DNA of 64,000 nt, taken from Aestuariibaculum suncheonense. GTDB lineage: Bacteria; Bacteroidota; Bacteroidia; Flavobacteriales; Flavobacteriaceae. How positions within the stretch are numbered: the stretch's first letter is position 1; every line of letters starts with the position of its first letter. The notes beneath the pieces are model-generated. The model was not told the origin of the DNA. It was given only the letters and a program-made list of their open reading frames with translations, and did not search any database. This document shows, piece after piece, positions 8,642-16,545 of this stretch. The stretch spans positions 558,001 through 622,000 of the forward strand of contig NZ_JACVXC010000003.1 in NCBI RefSeq assembly GCF_014596935.1, in the 5' to 3' direction. A program made the position numbers and the translations under genes.

Positions 8642-10492
8642 TTATTCAATAATATCCAATTCAACCTTTAAGTTATCAATTATAAACTCTTGCCTTGTTG
8701 GTGTATTTTTACCCATGTAAAAAGACAATAATTCTTCTATAGACATGTTACTATCGAGCATTACAGGATCGAGACGAATATCCTCACCTATAAAATGTTT
8801 AAACTCGTCTGGCGATATCTCCCCTAAACCTTTAAATCGGGTGATTTCTGGTTTTGGTTTTAGTTTTTCAATGGCATTGATTCGTTCTTCTTCGGTATAG
8901 CAATAAATAGTTTCTTTCTTGTTCCTTACCCTGAACAACGGGGTTTGTAAAATATATAAATGCCCTTCTTTAATCACTTCCGGGAAAAACTGCAAGAAGA
9001 AGGTGATTAATAACAAACGAATGTGCATACCATCAACATCGGCATCGGTTGCGATAACAACATTGTTATATCGTAAATCTTCTAAAGACTCTTCAATATT
9101 TAAAGCCGCCTGTAATAGGTTAAACTCTTCGTTTTCGTAAACAATCTTCTTAGTTAATCCATAACAATTTAAAGGCTTTCCTTTTAAACTGAATACCGCC
9201 TGGGTATTGACATCGCGTGATTTGGTGATGCTTCCTGAAGCCGAATCTCCCTCGGTGATAAACAAAGTACTTTCTAAGTTGCGCTCGTTTTTGGTATCGC
9301 CAAAGTGCACCCGACAATCGCGTAATTTTTTATTATGAAGACTCGCCTTTTTCGCACGATCTTTAGCCAACTTACGAATACCAGAAAGTTCTTTTCGTTC
9401 GCGCTCGGCTTGCAATATTTTACGCTGAAGCTTATCAGCTGCCTCTGGATTTTTATGTAAATAGTTATCTAAATAGGTTTTTACAAAGTCGTTTACATAG
9501 GTCCTTACCGTTGGCAAATCGCCACCCATGTCGGTCGATCCCAATTTCGTTTTAGTTTGACTTTCGAAGACAGGTTCCATCACCTTAATGGCAATGGCAC
9601 TTACTACCGATTTTCTAATATCGGAAGCATCGTAATTTTTACCATAATATTCGCGAACAGTTTTTACCAAAGCCTCTCTAAACGCATTTAAATGAGTACC
9701 TCCCTGCGTTGTATTTTGTCCGTTAACAAACGAATGATACTCTTCGCTGTATTGTGTTTTACTATGCGTTAAAGCTATTTCAATATCGTCGCCACGCAAG
9801 TGAATGATAGGATACAAACGATCATCAGGGTTAATATTTTCAGATAATAAATCTTTAAGACCATGTTCACTAAAATATTTTTCTCCGTTAAAAACTATGG
9901 TTAAACCAGGATTCAGGTACACATAGTTTTTAAGCATTTTAACGATATACTCGTTTCTAAACTTATAGTTTTTAAAAATAGTTTCATCTGGAACAAAGGA
10001 TACTTTGGTTCCTTTGCGGCGTGAGGTTTCATCTAAAAACTCCTGGTCGGTTAACTCCCCTTTTTCGAACTCTGCTGAAGCTGATTTATTATCACGTGTC
10101 GATTCTACTCTGAAGTAAGATGACAGGGCATTTACCGCCTTGGTACCTACCCCATTTAATCCTACTGATTTCTTAAAGGCTTTTGAGTCGTACTTACCCC
10201 CGGTGTTCATTTTAGACACCACGTCTACTACTTTACCTAACGGAATACCTCGACCGAAATCTCTAACAATCACCTTGTTTCCCTGAATGGAAATCTCGAT
10301 GGTTTTTCCGGCGCCCATAACATACTCATCAATCGAGTTATCGAGCACCTCTTTAAGAAGAATATATATACCATCGTCTGGTGAAGAACCATCACCAAGT
10401 TTACCGATATACATTCCTGGTCGCATACGAATGTGCTCTTTCCAGTCTAACGAACGTATATTATCTTCGGTGTAATTGGTTTCTTCTACCAT
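8642..10492 (-). CDS. parE: DNA topoisomerase IV subunit B (ParE)
   Basis: The ATPase subunit of topoisomerase IV. The GHKL ATP-binding domain shows [16 protein letters not shown], with catalytic Glu48 and Mg-ligand Asn52, and GRGIPLG near 80. The transducer domain follows, then the TOPRIM region with [11 protein letters not shown] near 414 and the [10 protein letters not shown] metal motif near 490. At 616 residues it is the usual short Bacteroidota ParE. It lies upstream of parC on the same strand, separated by 313 bp that hold a small ORF and a separate -7 element, so the pair may be independently promoted. Confidence 0.93.
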   Translation of the reverse strand: MVEETNYTEDNIRSLDWKEHIRMRPGMYIGKLGDGSSPDDGIYILLKEVLDNSIDEYVMGAGKTIEISIQGNKVIVRDFGRGIPLGKVVDVVSKMNTGGKYDSKAFKKSVGLNGVGTKAVNALSSYFRVESTRDNKSASAEFEKGELTDQEFLDETSRRKGTKVSFVPDETIFKNYKFRNEYIVKMLKNYVYLNPGLTIVFNGEKYFSEHGLKDLLSENINPDDRLYPIIHLRGDDIEIALTHSKTQYSEEYHSFVNGQNTTQGGTHLNAFREALVKTVREYYGKNYDASDIRKSVVSAIAIKVMEPVFESQTKTKLGSTDMGGDLPTVRTYVNDFVKTYLDNYLHKNPEAADKLQRKILQAERERKELSGIRKLAKDRAKKASLHNKKLRDCRVHFGDTKNERNLESTLFITEGDSASGSITKSRDVNTQAVFSLKGKPLNCYGLTKKIVYENEEFNLLQAALNIEESLEDLRYNNVVIATDADVDGMHIRLLLITFFLQFFPEVIKEGHLYILQTPLFRVRNKKETIYCYTEEERINAIEKLKPKPEITRFKGLGEISPDEFKHFIGEDIRLDPVMLDSNMSIEELLSFYMGKNTPTRQEFIIDNLKVELDIIE

Positions 10493-10576
10493 AAATTTTC
10501 AGTAAGTTTTTATTGAGATTTGATGCTAATATAATACAACACTTTAAAAAATGAAACCTCCTTTTCACAAAATTAA

Positions 10577-10605
10577 TTAACAAAATACCCCTTGTATTTT
10601 GTTAA
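10577..10605 (-). terminator. Terminator-like hairpin after the EamA gene
   Basis: A perfect 12-bp stem, TTAACAAAATAC at 10577-10588 and GTATTTTGTTAA at 10594-10605, with loop CCCTT, begins 12 bp past the EamA stop. On the minus strand it is followed by TTAATTTTG, a modest T-rich tail. It separates the EamA gene from parE. Confidence 0.65.
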
Positions 10606-10616
10606 AAACCTCTAAA

Positions 10617-11522
10617 CTATTGATTGCCTTGTTTTTTTAAAGAGACCACCAAGATACCAATTATTACGATTAAAGCACCAAAAAATTGTAGCAAGGTTAA
10701 TTTTTCATTTAAAAAGATGGCAGCCAGTATAATTGTCGAGATAGGCCCTACTCCTGCTACGATAGCAAAGTTTGAAGAACTAATCATTTTTATGGAAGTG
10801 GACACTAAAAACGATGGAATAACAGTAGCAAAAACCGCTATTAAAAATCCGTAACCATACACCTGCCATGGAAAACTAAACAAATCTGCTTCTTTTATAA
10901 ATCCATAATGAATAAACACACACAAACAAGACACTAACATAGCGTAAGAAGTGAACTTTACGACTCCAAATTTAGGAATCAGCCACCCCGTACCCACCAG
11001 ATATGAAGCATAGGTTACAGCACTCAAAAAAATAAGAAAACCACCTAAAACGGTATCGGCTCCCGAAATATTAACCTCATCCCAAAACGCAATTACAACT
11101 CCCAAATACGTTAGAGCAATAGCACCCGCCTGTATTTTAGTAATTGGTTTCTTTAAAAACAATTTATTAAAAAACAAGACTATGGTAGGATACACAAACA
11201 GAATAATGCGTTCTAAACTGGCTTTTATATACGTTAAGCCTACAAAGTCAAAATAACTCGCCAGATAATACCCTACAAAACCAAAAAACACGACCCACAT
11301 ATAATCTTTACGAGTGACATCCATGGTTGGCTTTTCATTTCTATACAAATAGATAATGACAAGATAAAACGGAAACGAAAACAACATACGAAGCAATAAA
11401 ACACTAATAGCATCCACTTCGTATTGATAAGCTAATTTCACCATCACTGCTTTAGACGAAAATAGCACGACCGCTAAAACCCCTATTAAAACACCGTAAA
11501 TGAAAGATTGTGTTGATTTCAT
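10617..11522 (-). CDS. EamA/DMT family permease
   Basis: A 301-residue inner-membrane protein with about ten hydrophobic helices arranged as two repeats of five, typical of the drug/metabolite transporter superfamily (EamA, PF00892). The N-terminal repeat includes FSSKAVMVKLAYQ near 22-34 and the second repeat ends in FFGALIVIIGILVVSLKKQ with a cytoplasmic basic tail. The substrate cannot be deduced; relatives export amino acids, nucleotides or other metabolites. It is transcribed alone, divergent from the transglutaminase-like gene, and a 33-bp imperfect palindrome (11561-11593) lies just upstream of its start. Confidence 0.87.
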   Translation of the reverse strand: MKSTQSFIYGVLIGVLAVVLFSSKAVMVKLAYQYEVDAISVLLLRMLFSFPFYLVIIYLYRNEKPTMDVTRKDYMWVVFFGFVGYYLASYFDFVGLTYIKASLERIILFVYPTIVLFFNKLFLKKPITKIQAGAIALTYLGVVIAFWDEVNISGADTVLGGFLIFLSAVTYASYLVGTGWLIPKFGVVKFTSYAMLVSCLCVFIHYGFIKEADLFSFPWQVYGYGFLIAVFATVIPSFLVSTSIKMISSSNFAIVAGVGPISTIILAAIFLNEKLTLLQFFGALIVIIGILVVSLKKQGNQ

Positions 11523-11560
11523 CTATTAATCTCTATTTAACTTTATTTTCAGATGCAATT

Positions 11561-11593
11561 ACTCAAATCGCAAACATAATTTGCGATATGAGT
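11561..11593. repeat. 33-bp imperfect palindrome between divergent genes
   Basis: Arms ACTCA + ATCGCAAA (11561-11574, one unpaired A) mirror TTTGCGAT + TGAGT (11580-11593) around a 5-nt centre CATAA. It lies about 39 bp upstream of the EamA start and 219 bp upstream of the transglutaminase-like start. The size and symmetry suit an operator for a dimeric regulator, although a structured RNA leader is also possible. Nothing else recognisable was seen in the 289-bp gap 11523-11811. Confidence 0.5.
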
Positions 11594-11811
11594 TCGTAAA
11601 CTTATGTTTTACCATCAATACATCTACTCACTTCAACTTGATTACAAGTCACTTTTCATTAAGCGAAAATAAGAGGTCGTTTTGAAAGAAAACCTAACTG
11701 TAACAAAATATTACGATGTTCAGAATCAAAAACATGTTGTTAGTCGAAAATACACAGTACGTCCTCCCTATTTTTCATAATTTACAGCTTTACACTTATC
11801 AACCCAAAAAC

Positions 11812-13098
11812 ATGAAACATTTAATTTTATCACTTATCATTACAACCACATTACTTGGTTGTCAATCAAAATATCCCGATGTTCCTGAAAACTATTACGC
11901 ACTGTTAGATAGTGCACTAGTTAAAGCAAACACCAATGCACCAGAAATTTTAAAAGCTTTAACCGATGCACCCAAAAACCAAAAGGAAGGCATGGCGTTT
12001 TTAATTAGTTACATGCCAGAACGTGATTTAATTTCTTTAAAGGCCGATTTTCTTTTAGAAAATGCCGAATACGCCTATAAAGCTCGAGAACGATTTCCTT
12101 GGTGTAAAACCTTGCCTGATTCTATTTTCTTCAATGAAGTTTTACCTTATATTAATGTAGCCGAAACCAGAGATCCCTGGCGCAAGGACTTCTACGAACG
12201 CTTTTCAAAGTATGTGGAATACGAAACCAATTTAAAAGATGCCATTTTCTCTATCGCAAAACCTATCAATAAAGAGGTTAACGTAGAATACAACATTAAA
12301 CGATCTATTGTAGACTCCAGCCCAAAAGAAGCCATGGCAGAAAACATGGCAACCTGCACCGGTTTATCCATTATTCTAACCGATGCCTTTCGTGCTGTTG
12401 GTATTCCTTCACGATTAGCAGGAACCCCAATGTGGACTAATATGAAAGGTAACCATACCTGGTGCGAAGTTTATATCGACAACGAATGGAAATTTATTGA
12501 ATACTATCCAGATGATTTAAATAAATCATGGTTTTTAGCTGATGCCGGTAAAGCAGACCCTAACAATCCACTACACTGGATTTATGCCGTTTCTTATAAA
12601 CCTACAGGCCAGTATTATTATGCAGGAAGAGCAGCAAAATTCCTTTTAAGAGAATTAGATACTACTATGTTGGATTCAGTTACAATTTCAAAATTACGCG
12701 AATGGAAACGACGGGCTGACAAAAGCAATGACAAACCCTATATTCATGGAGTGAATGTTACACAGCGCTATATCGATTTGTATGAAAAATCCTTAGCAGA
12801 TTCCAAACTCGAAGAAGATGAACTTATGAGCAATATAGTTGTTTTTAAAAACGACAACACTTCTACAAGCGATGCCAGATTAGACTGTAGAGTTGATATT
12901 TATTTAGATGACAAAATTGTTGACTTTGGCTATTCGCCAAGACCTACTGACGACATGAACAAGTTTTTAAAAATTAAACTAAAAAAGAACACCAAATACA
13001 AAGCTGTTATAAGTAACCCGAAAAACAATATTGAGCAAAGTTTTTCTATGACAACAACCGATAAACCTGACGAAGAATTTAAATTTATTTTAAAATAA
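11812..13098 (+). CDS. Transglutaminase-like domain lipoprotein
   Basis: A 428-residue lipoprotein with a transglutaminase-like cysteine-protease fold (PF01841). The signal MKHLILSLIITTTLLGC has its lipobox Cys at 17; an in-frame ATG 96 bp upstream is ignored because it would bury the signal. The core shows the triad expected of the fold: Cys182 in MATCTGLSIILTDAF, His215 in GNHTWCEVY and Asp234/235 in YYPDD. The C-terminal ~100 residues look like a beta domain. Substrate unknown: bacterial members act as proteases or peptide-modifying enzymes, and the eukaryotic cytosolic PNGase uses the same fold. It sits 39 bp ahead of a PNGase F-family lipoprotein gene, suggesting a shared role at the cell envelope. 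Confidence 0.87.
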   Translation: MKHLILSLIITTTLLGCQSKYPDVPENYYALLDSALVKANTNAPEILKALTDAPKNQKEGMAFLISYMPERDLISLKADFLLENAEYAYKARERFPWCKTLPDSIFFNEVLPYINVAETRDPWRKDFYERFSKYVEYETNLKDAIFSIAKPINKEVNVEYNIKRSIVDSSPKEAMAENMATCTGLSIILTDAFRAVGIPSRLAGTPMWTNMKGNHTWCEVYIDNEWKFIEYYPDDLNKSWFLADAGKADPNNPLHWIYAVSYKPTGQYYYAGRAAKFLLRELDTTMLDSVTISKLREWKRRADKSNDKPYIHGVNVTQRYIDLYEKSLADSKLEEDELMSNIVVFKNDNTSTSDARLDCRVDIYLDDKIVDFGYSPRPTDDMNKFLKIKLKKNTKYKAVISNPKNNIEQSFSMTTTDKPDEEFKFILK

Positions 13099-13137
13099 TT
13101 CTGTCTCATTTATTTGATAACAACTTATAGTATATCC

Positions 13138-15051
13138 ATGAAATATGCATCACTTATCCTTATTTCCTTTTTAGTCGCATGTACTAAAACACAAGTAAAA
13201 AATAGCACCGAAGTCATTGCTCATAACAAAATCACTATAATAACAAATCCTAAAGAAGGTTTAAATTCATTTGCTGCATGGGCTAAATTCCCTTCAAAAT
13301 CTGAAGAGATTAGAAAAATAATGATGCATCTTACTTTAGCCTATCCAGAAAATATTAAAATTGCCCACTGGGATTATATGGATCGCGTAAAAATCATTTG
13401 CAAAGATGATAAAAACGAAGAACGAGAATTCGAAATCGGACGCATGTTAACACCTTATGGTAGCAGTTTTAAAGAAGACTGGAATTACACATGGAAAACC
13501 GATGTGACCGATTTTGCTCCGTTTTTAAGAGATAGCATTAAAGTGGTTTACGAACATTCCGGATACGAATCAACCGATACCGGTTGGGATTTAACCATAG
13601 GATTTAAAATAGATTTTGGACCTCCGGCAGCCAATTTTATTTCTGTTCAAGATATGTGGCAAGGTAATTTTCAATATGGAAACCCTAAAAATGATATTGA
13701 AAACAGCTTAACACCAATAACTATTAACAAAGAAGAGAATGCTGCCTTCGGGAGATTCAGAATCCAACACACTGGTCATGGTATGGACAGGCCTAGCGGA
13801 TGTAGTGAATTTTGCAGCCGATGGCGCGAATTAAAAGTAGATGAGAAAACCATTGATAAACGCGATTTATGGAAAGAATGCAGCGACAATCCTTTATATC
13901 CACAAGGAGGCACATGGATTTACGATCGTGGTTACTGGTGTCCGGGTGATTTACAACTTCCTGATATTATTGATATCCCCTTATCCAAAAACAACCATGT
14001 TTTAGATTTAAATTTGGAACCATTTACTGCCAACAATATAGATCAACCTAAAGAACAGATTACTTCATACTTTTTTCAATATTCAGAACCCAACAATACT
14101 AATGATGTCGCTATTGAAGAAATCATTACTCCAAATAACGATGATGCCTTCAACCGTGAAAACCCTGCTGCATTTAACCCGAAAATTAAGATCAAAAACT
14201 TAGGAAAGTTTCCATTAATTTCGGTAATCGTTAAATACAAAACCAATGGCTTTGAAGAAAAAAGTTTTGATTGGAAAGGCAATCTCGCATTCAACGAATC
14301 TACCGTTATTACCATTCCTGACGAAATAGATTCTAATGCTGGAATCAATACTTTTAGCGTTACACTTATTAAACCTAATGGAATGCATGATGAATGGTTG
14401 GGCGATAATCAGCTAACATCTGAATTTGAAGATATCCCAACACTCCCACCCTCTTTAATTGTTGATTTTCTAACGAATAACAATCCTGGTGAAAATCATC
14501 TAACTATTAATAATAAGAACAACCATATTATTTTTGAAAAAAAGCCTGAAGTCATGACTCCTGCTACGCAATACTACGATACTTTAGTGCTTCCTAAAGG
14601 AAAATACAGTCTAAAACTTACCGACACAGTTGGTGACGGCCTGGAGTTCTGGTATAATAGAAAAGCTGGATTTGGAAGACTCCAGTTGAAAGATACAAAT
14701 GGACAAATCATACATGTTTTTGAAAGTGATTTTGGAAATGTATTATCTTATGATTTCCGTGTAAACGACAACTTTAAACCTAGAACTGAAGCATCTATTT
14801 ACTCCGCAAATATCTATCCTCGAATGACCAAAGATAGTCTTAGTATTTTCACAACTGGAAACAAATCGGGAACTATGAAAATTATTTTAACAAAAGATGG
14901 TGTATTTATTGAAGAACACGAGTTTCAAAATATTAGAAACTCTAAAACCGACCTAAACGTTAGTCATTTAGAAGAAGGACGATATGTCATGGAAATTCAC
15001 CTAAACGGAACGCATTTGATGAATCGCCGATTTAACAAAATTCAATCCTAA
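13138..15051 (+). CDS. PNGase F-family lipoprotein with extra C-terminal domains
   Basis: A 637-residue homologue of peptide-N-glycosidase F, which cleaves N-glycans from asparagine. The ATG at 13138 gives MKYASLILISFLVAC with lipobox Cys15; an upstream TTG is rejected. The two jelly-roll domains (about 30-285) keep EIGRMLTPY, TDVTDF, GCSEFCSRW and YDRGYWCPG. By recalled alignment the catalytic Asp60, Glu118 and Glu206 of PNGase F correspond to Asp79, Glu139 and Glu224, so activity is plausible. About 350 residues follow: a CARDB-like beta domain (about 315-430), a second beta domain with LTDTVGDGLEFWY, and a tail resembling a type IX secretion sorting domain (LEEGRYVMEIHLNG then RRFNKIQS). 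Probably surface-exposed and co-transcribed with the upstream gene. Confidence 0.85.
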   Translation: MKYASLILISFLVACTKTQVKNSTEVIAHNKITIITNPKEGLNSFAAWAKFPSKSEEIRKIMMHLTLAYPENIKIAHWDYMDRVKIICKDDKNEEREFEIGRMLTPYGSSFKEDWNYTWKTDVTDFAPFLRDSIKVVYEHSGYESTDTGWDLTIGFKIDFGPPAANFISVQDMWQGNFQYGNPKNDIENSLTPITINKEENAAFGRFRIQHTGHGMDRPSGCSEFCSRWRELKVDEKTIDKRDLWKECSDNPLYPQGGTWIYDRGYWCPGDLQLPDIIDIPLSKNNHVLDLNLEPFTANNIDQPKEQITSYFFQYSEPNNTNDVAIEEIITPNNDDAFNRENPAAFNPKIKIKNLGKFPLISVIVKYKTNGFEEKSFDWKGNLAFNESTVITIPDEIDSNAGINTFSVTLIKPNGMHDEWLGDNQLTSEFEDIPTLPPSLIVDFLTNNNPGENHLTINNKNNHIIFEKKPEVMTPATQYYDTLVLPKGKYSLKLTDTVGDGLEFWYNRKAGFGRLQLKDTNGQIIHVFESDFGNVLSYDFRVNDNFKPRTEASIYSANIYPRMTKDSLSIFTTGNKSGTMKIILTKDGVFIEEHEFQNIRNSKTDLNVSHLEEGRYVMEIHLNGTHLMNRRFNKIQS

Positions 15052-15065
15052 ACTTAATCATAAAA

Positions 15066-15097
15066 AAAATCCTGTATTGTTGTCAATACAGGATTTT
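15066..15097. terminator. Bidirectional terminator
   Basis: A 14-bp stem (AAAATCCTGTATTG against CAATACAGGATTTT) with loop TTGT, with A-rich and T-rich flanks. It separates the convergent PNGase F-like gene and ychF and can serve both. Confidence 0.9.
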
Positions 15098-15143
15098 ATA
15101 TTTTAAAGCAATCCTTTAAGACTGCTATTGAATTTATTTCAAA

Positions 15144-16238
15144 TTAAACATTAAATAAGAAGTGCATAACATCGCCATCTTTAACAATGTAATTCTTTCC
15201 TTCAACACGCATTTTACCAGCTTCCTTTACTTTACTTTCACTTCCGTAAGTTACATAATCTTCGTAACCTATAACCTCAGCTCTAATGAAACCTTTTTCA
15301 AAATCTGAGTGAATTACTCCAGCGGCCTGAGGTGCTGTAGCACCAATATTTACTGTCCAAGCACGTACTTCTTTTACACCAGCAGTAAAATAAGTCTGTT
15401 GATTTAATAATTTGTAAGCCGCACGAATTAATTTAGAAGATCCTGGTTCGTCCAAACCAATATCACTTAAGAACATTTGGCGTTCTTCATAATCTTCCAA
15501 CTCATTAATATCAGCTTCAGTTCCAACAGCAAGTACTAAAACCTCTGCCTTTTCATCTTTTACAGCCTCACGCACTTTTTCAACATATTCATTTCCTGAA
15601 ACTGCCGAACCTTCATCTACATTACAAACGTACATAACTGGCTTTTCGGTAATAAACTGAGCCGGCTTCACAAAATCTTCATAATCATCTTCAGAAAACT
15701 CTAAAGCTCTAACCGAAGTTCCAGCCTCTAAAGCCGCTTTAATTTGTAGCAATACAGCTTCTTCTTTTTGAGCATCTTTATTACCTGTTTTAGCAGCACG
15801 CTTTACTTTCTCTAATTTCTTATCTACCGTTTCAAGATCTTTTAACTGTAACTCCATATCAATAGTTTCCTTATCGCGAATAGGATTTACATTACCATCA
15901 ACATGAACAATATTATCATTATCAAAACAACGTAATACATGTAAAATTGCATCGGTTTCTCTAATATTTGCAAGGAATTGATTTCCTAAACCTTCTCCTT
16001 TACTAGCACCTTTTACTAAACCGGCAATATCAACAATCTCTACAGTTGCAGGTAATACACGCTCCGGATTCACCAAAGATTCTAATTTTTCTAAACGCGG
16101 ATCTGGCACATTCACCACACCAATATTAGGTTCGATAGTACAGAACGGGAAGTTCGCACTTTGCGCTTTTGCATTAGACAAACAATTGAATAAAGTTGAT
16201 TTCCCTACGTTTGGTAATCCTACAATACCTGCTTTCAT
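15144..16238 (-). CDS. ychF: Redox-regulated ATPase/GTPase YchF (OLA1 family)
   Basis: A universally conserved Obg-related P-loop NTPase that prefers ATP and associates with ribosomes. The N-terminal G domain has the P-loop [12 protein letters not shown] at residues 7-18, the G3 motif [10 protein letters not shown] near 69, and the altered G4 region YVCNVDE near 203. A coiled-coil insertion (about 130-165) and the C-terminal TGS domain (about 280-364, ending [11 protein letters not shown]) complete the family layout. At 364 residues the length is standard. A -7 element at 16294-16301 precedes the ATG by 55 bp. Single gene, convergent with the PNGase F-like gene. Confidence 0.96.
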   Translation of the reverse strand: MKAGIVGLPNVGKSTLFNCLSNAKAQSANFPFCTIEPNIGVVNVPDPRLEKLESLVNPERVLPATVEIVDIAGLVKGASKGEGLGNQFLANIRETDAILHVLRCFDNDNIVHVDGNVNPIRDKETIDMELQLKDLETVDKKLEKVKRAAKTGNKDAQKEEAVLLQIKAALEAGTSVRALEFSEDDYEDFVKPAQFITEKPVMYVCNVDEGSAVSGNEYVEKVREAVKDEKAEVLVLAVGTEADINELEDYEERQMFLSDIGLDEPGSSKLIRAAYKLLNQQTYFTAGVKEVRAWTVNIGATAPQAAGVIHSDFEKGFIRAEVIGYEDYVTYGSESKVKEAGKMRVEGKNYIVKDGDVMHFLFNV

Positions 16239-16293
16239 GTATTTAATTATTAGATATAAGTATGAAGACTAAAGTCTTTAATTTTTGCGAGTG

Positions 16294-16301
16294 CAAATGT
16301 A
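16294..16301 (-). promoter_or_regulatory. Putative -7 element for ychF
   Basis: Minus-strand TACATTTG matches TAnnTTTG exactly, 56 bp upstream of the ychF ATG. The only -33 candidate at about 19 bp is CTTT, a weak match. The rest of the 307-bp gap (16239-16545), which also carries the promoter of the divergent receptor gene, shows no further clear element. Confidence 0.5.
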
Positions 16302-16545
16302 GTTAATTCTAACATCATTTAAAGTATAACATTTTAATATCTGTAAAATTTACCAGATAATTAAGATTTTAATAATCCTAGAATCTCAACACCTAAATTT
16401 TATTCTATAAAACCTCACCTGCATGACAACAAATTCTTTTATCAAAAACAAATAACAATATCAATACTTTTAAATGATTTCTCGTAGGCAAAAACCTATT
16501 AACTTTTTGACTATCTTTATATTACTAACCAATCCCTTGTTAAAT

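Noticed and set aside
11716-11811. Upstream ATG for the transglutaminase-like protein
   Set aside because: It adds a 32-residue lead in front of a clear lipoprotein signal peptide.
16474-16545. Upstream ATG for the first TonB receptor
   Set aside because: It places 24 extra residues before a clean signal peptide.
16239-16545. Riboswitch upstream of the first TonB receptor
   Set aside because: The gap has no recognisable cobalamin-type core or stable structured region.
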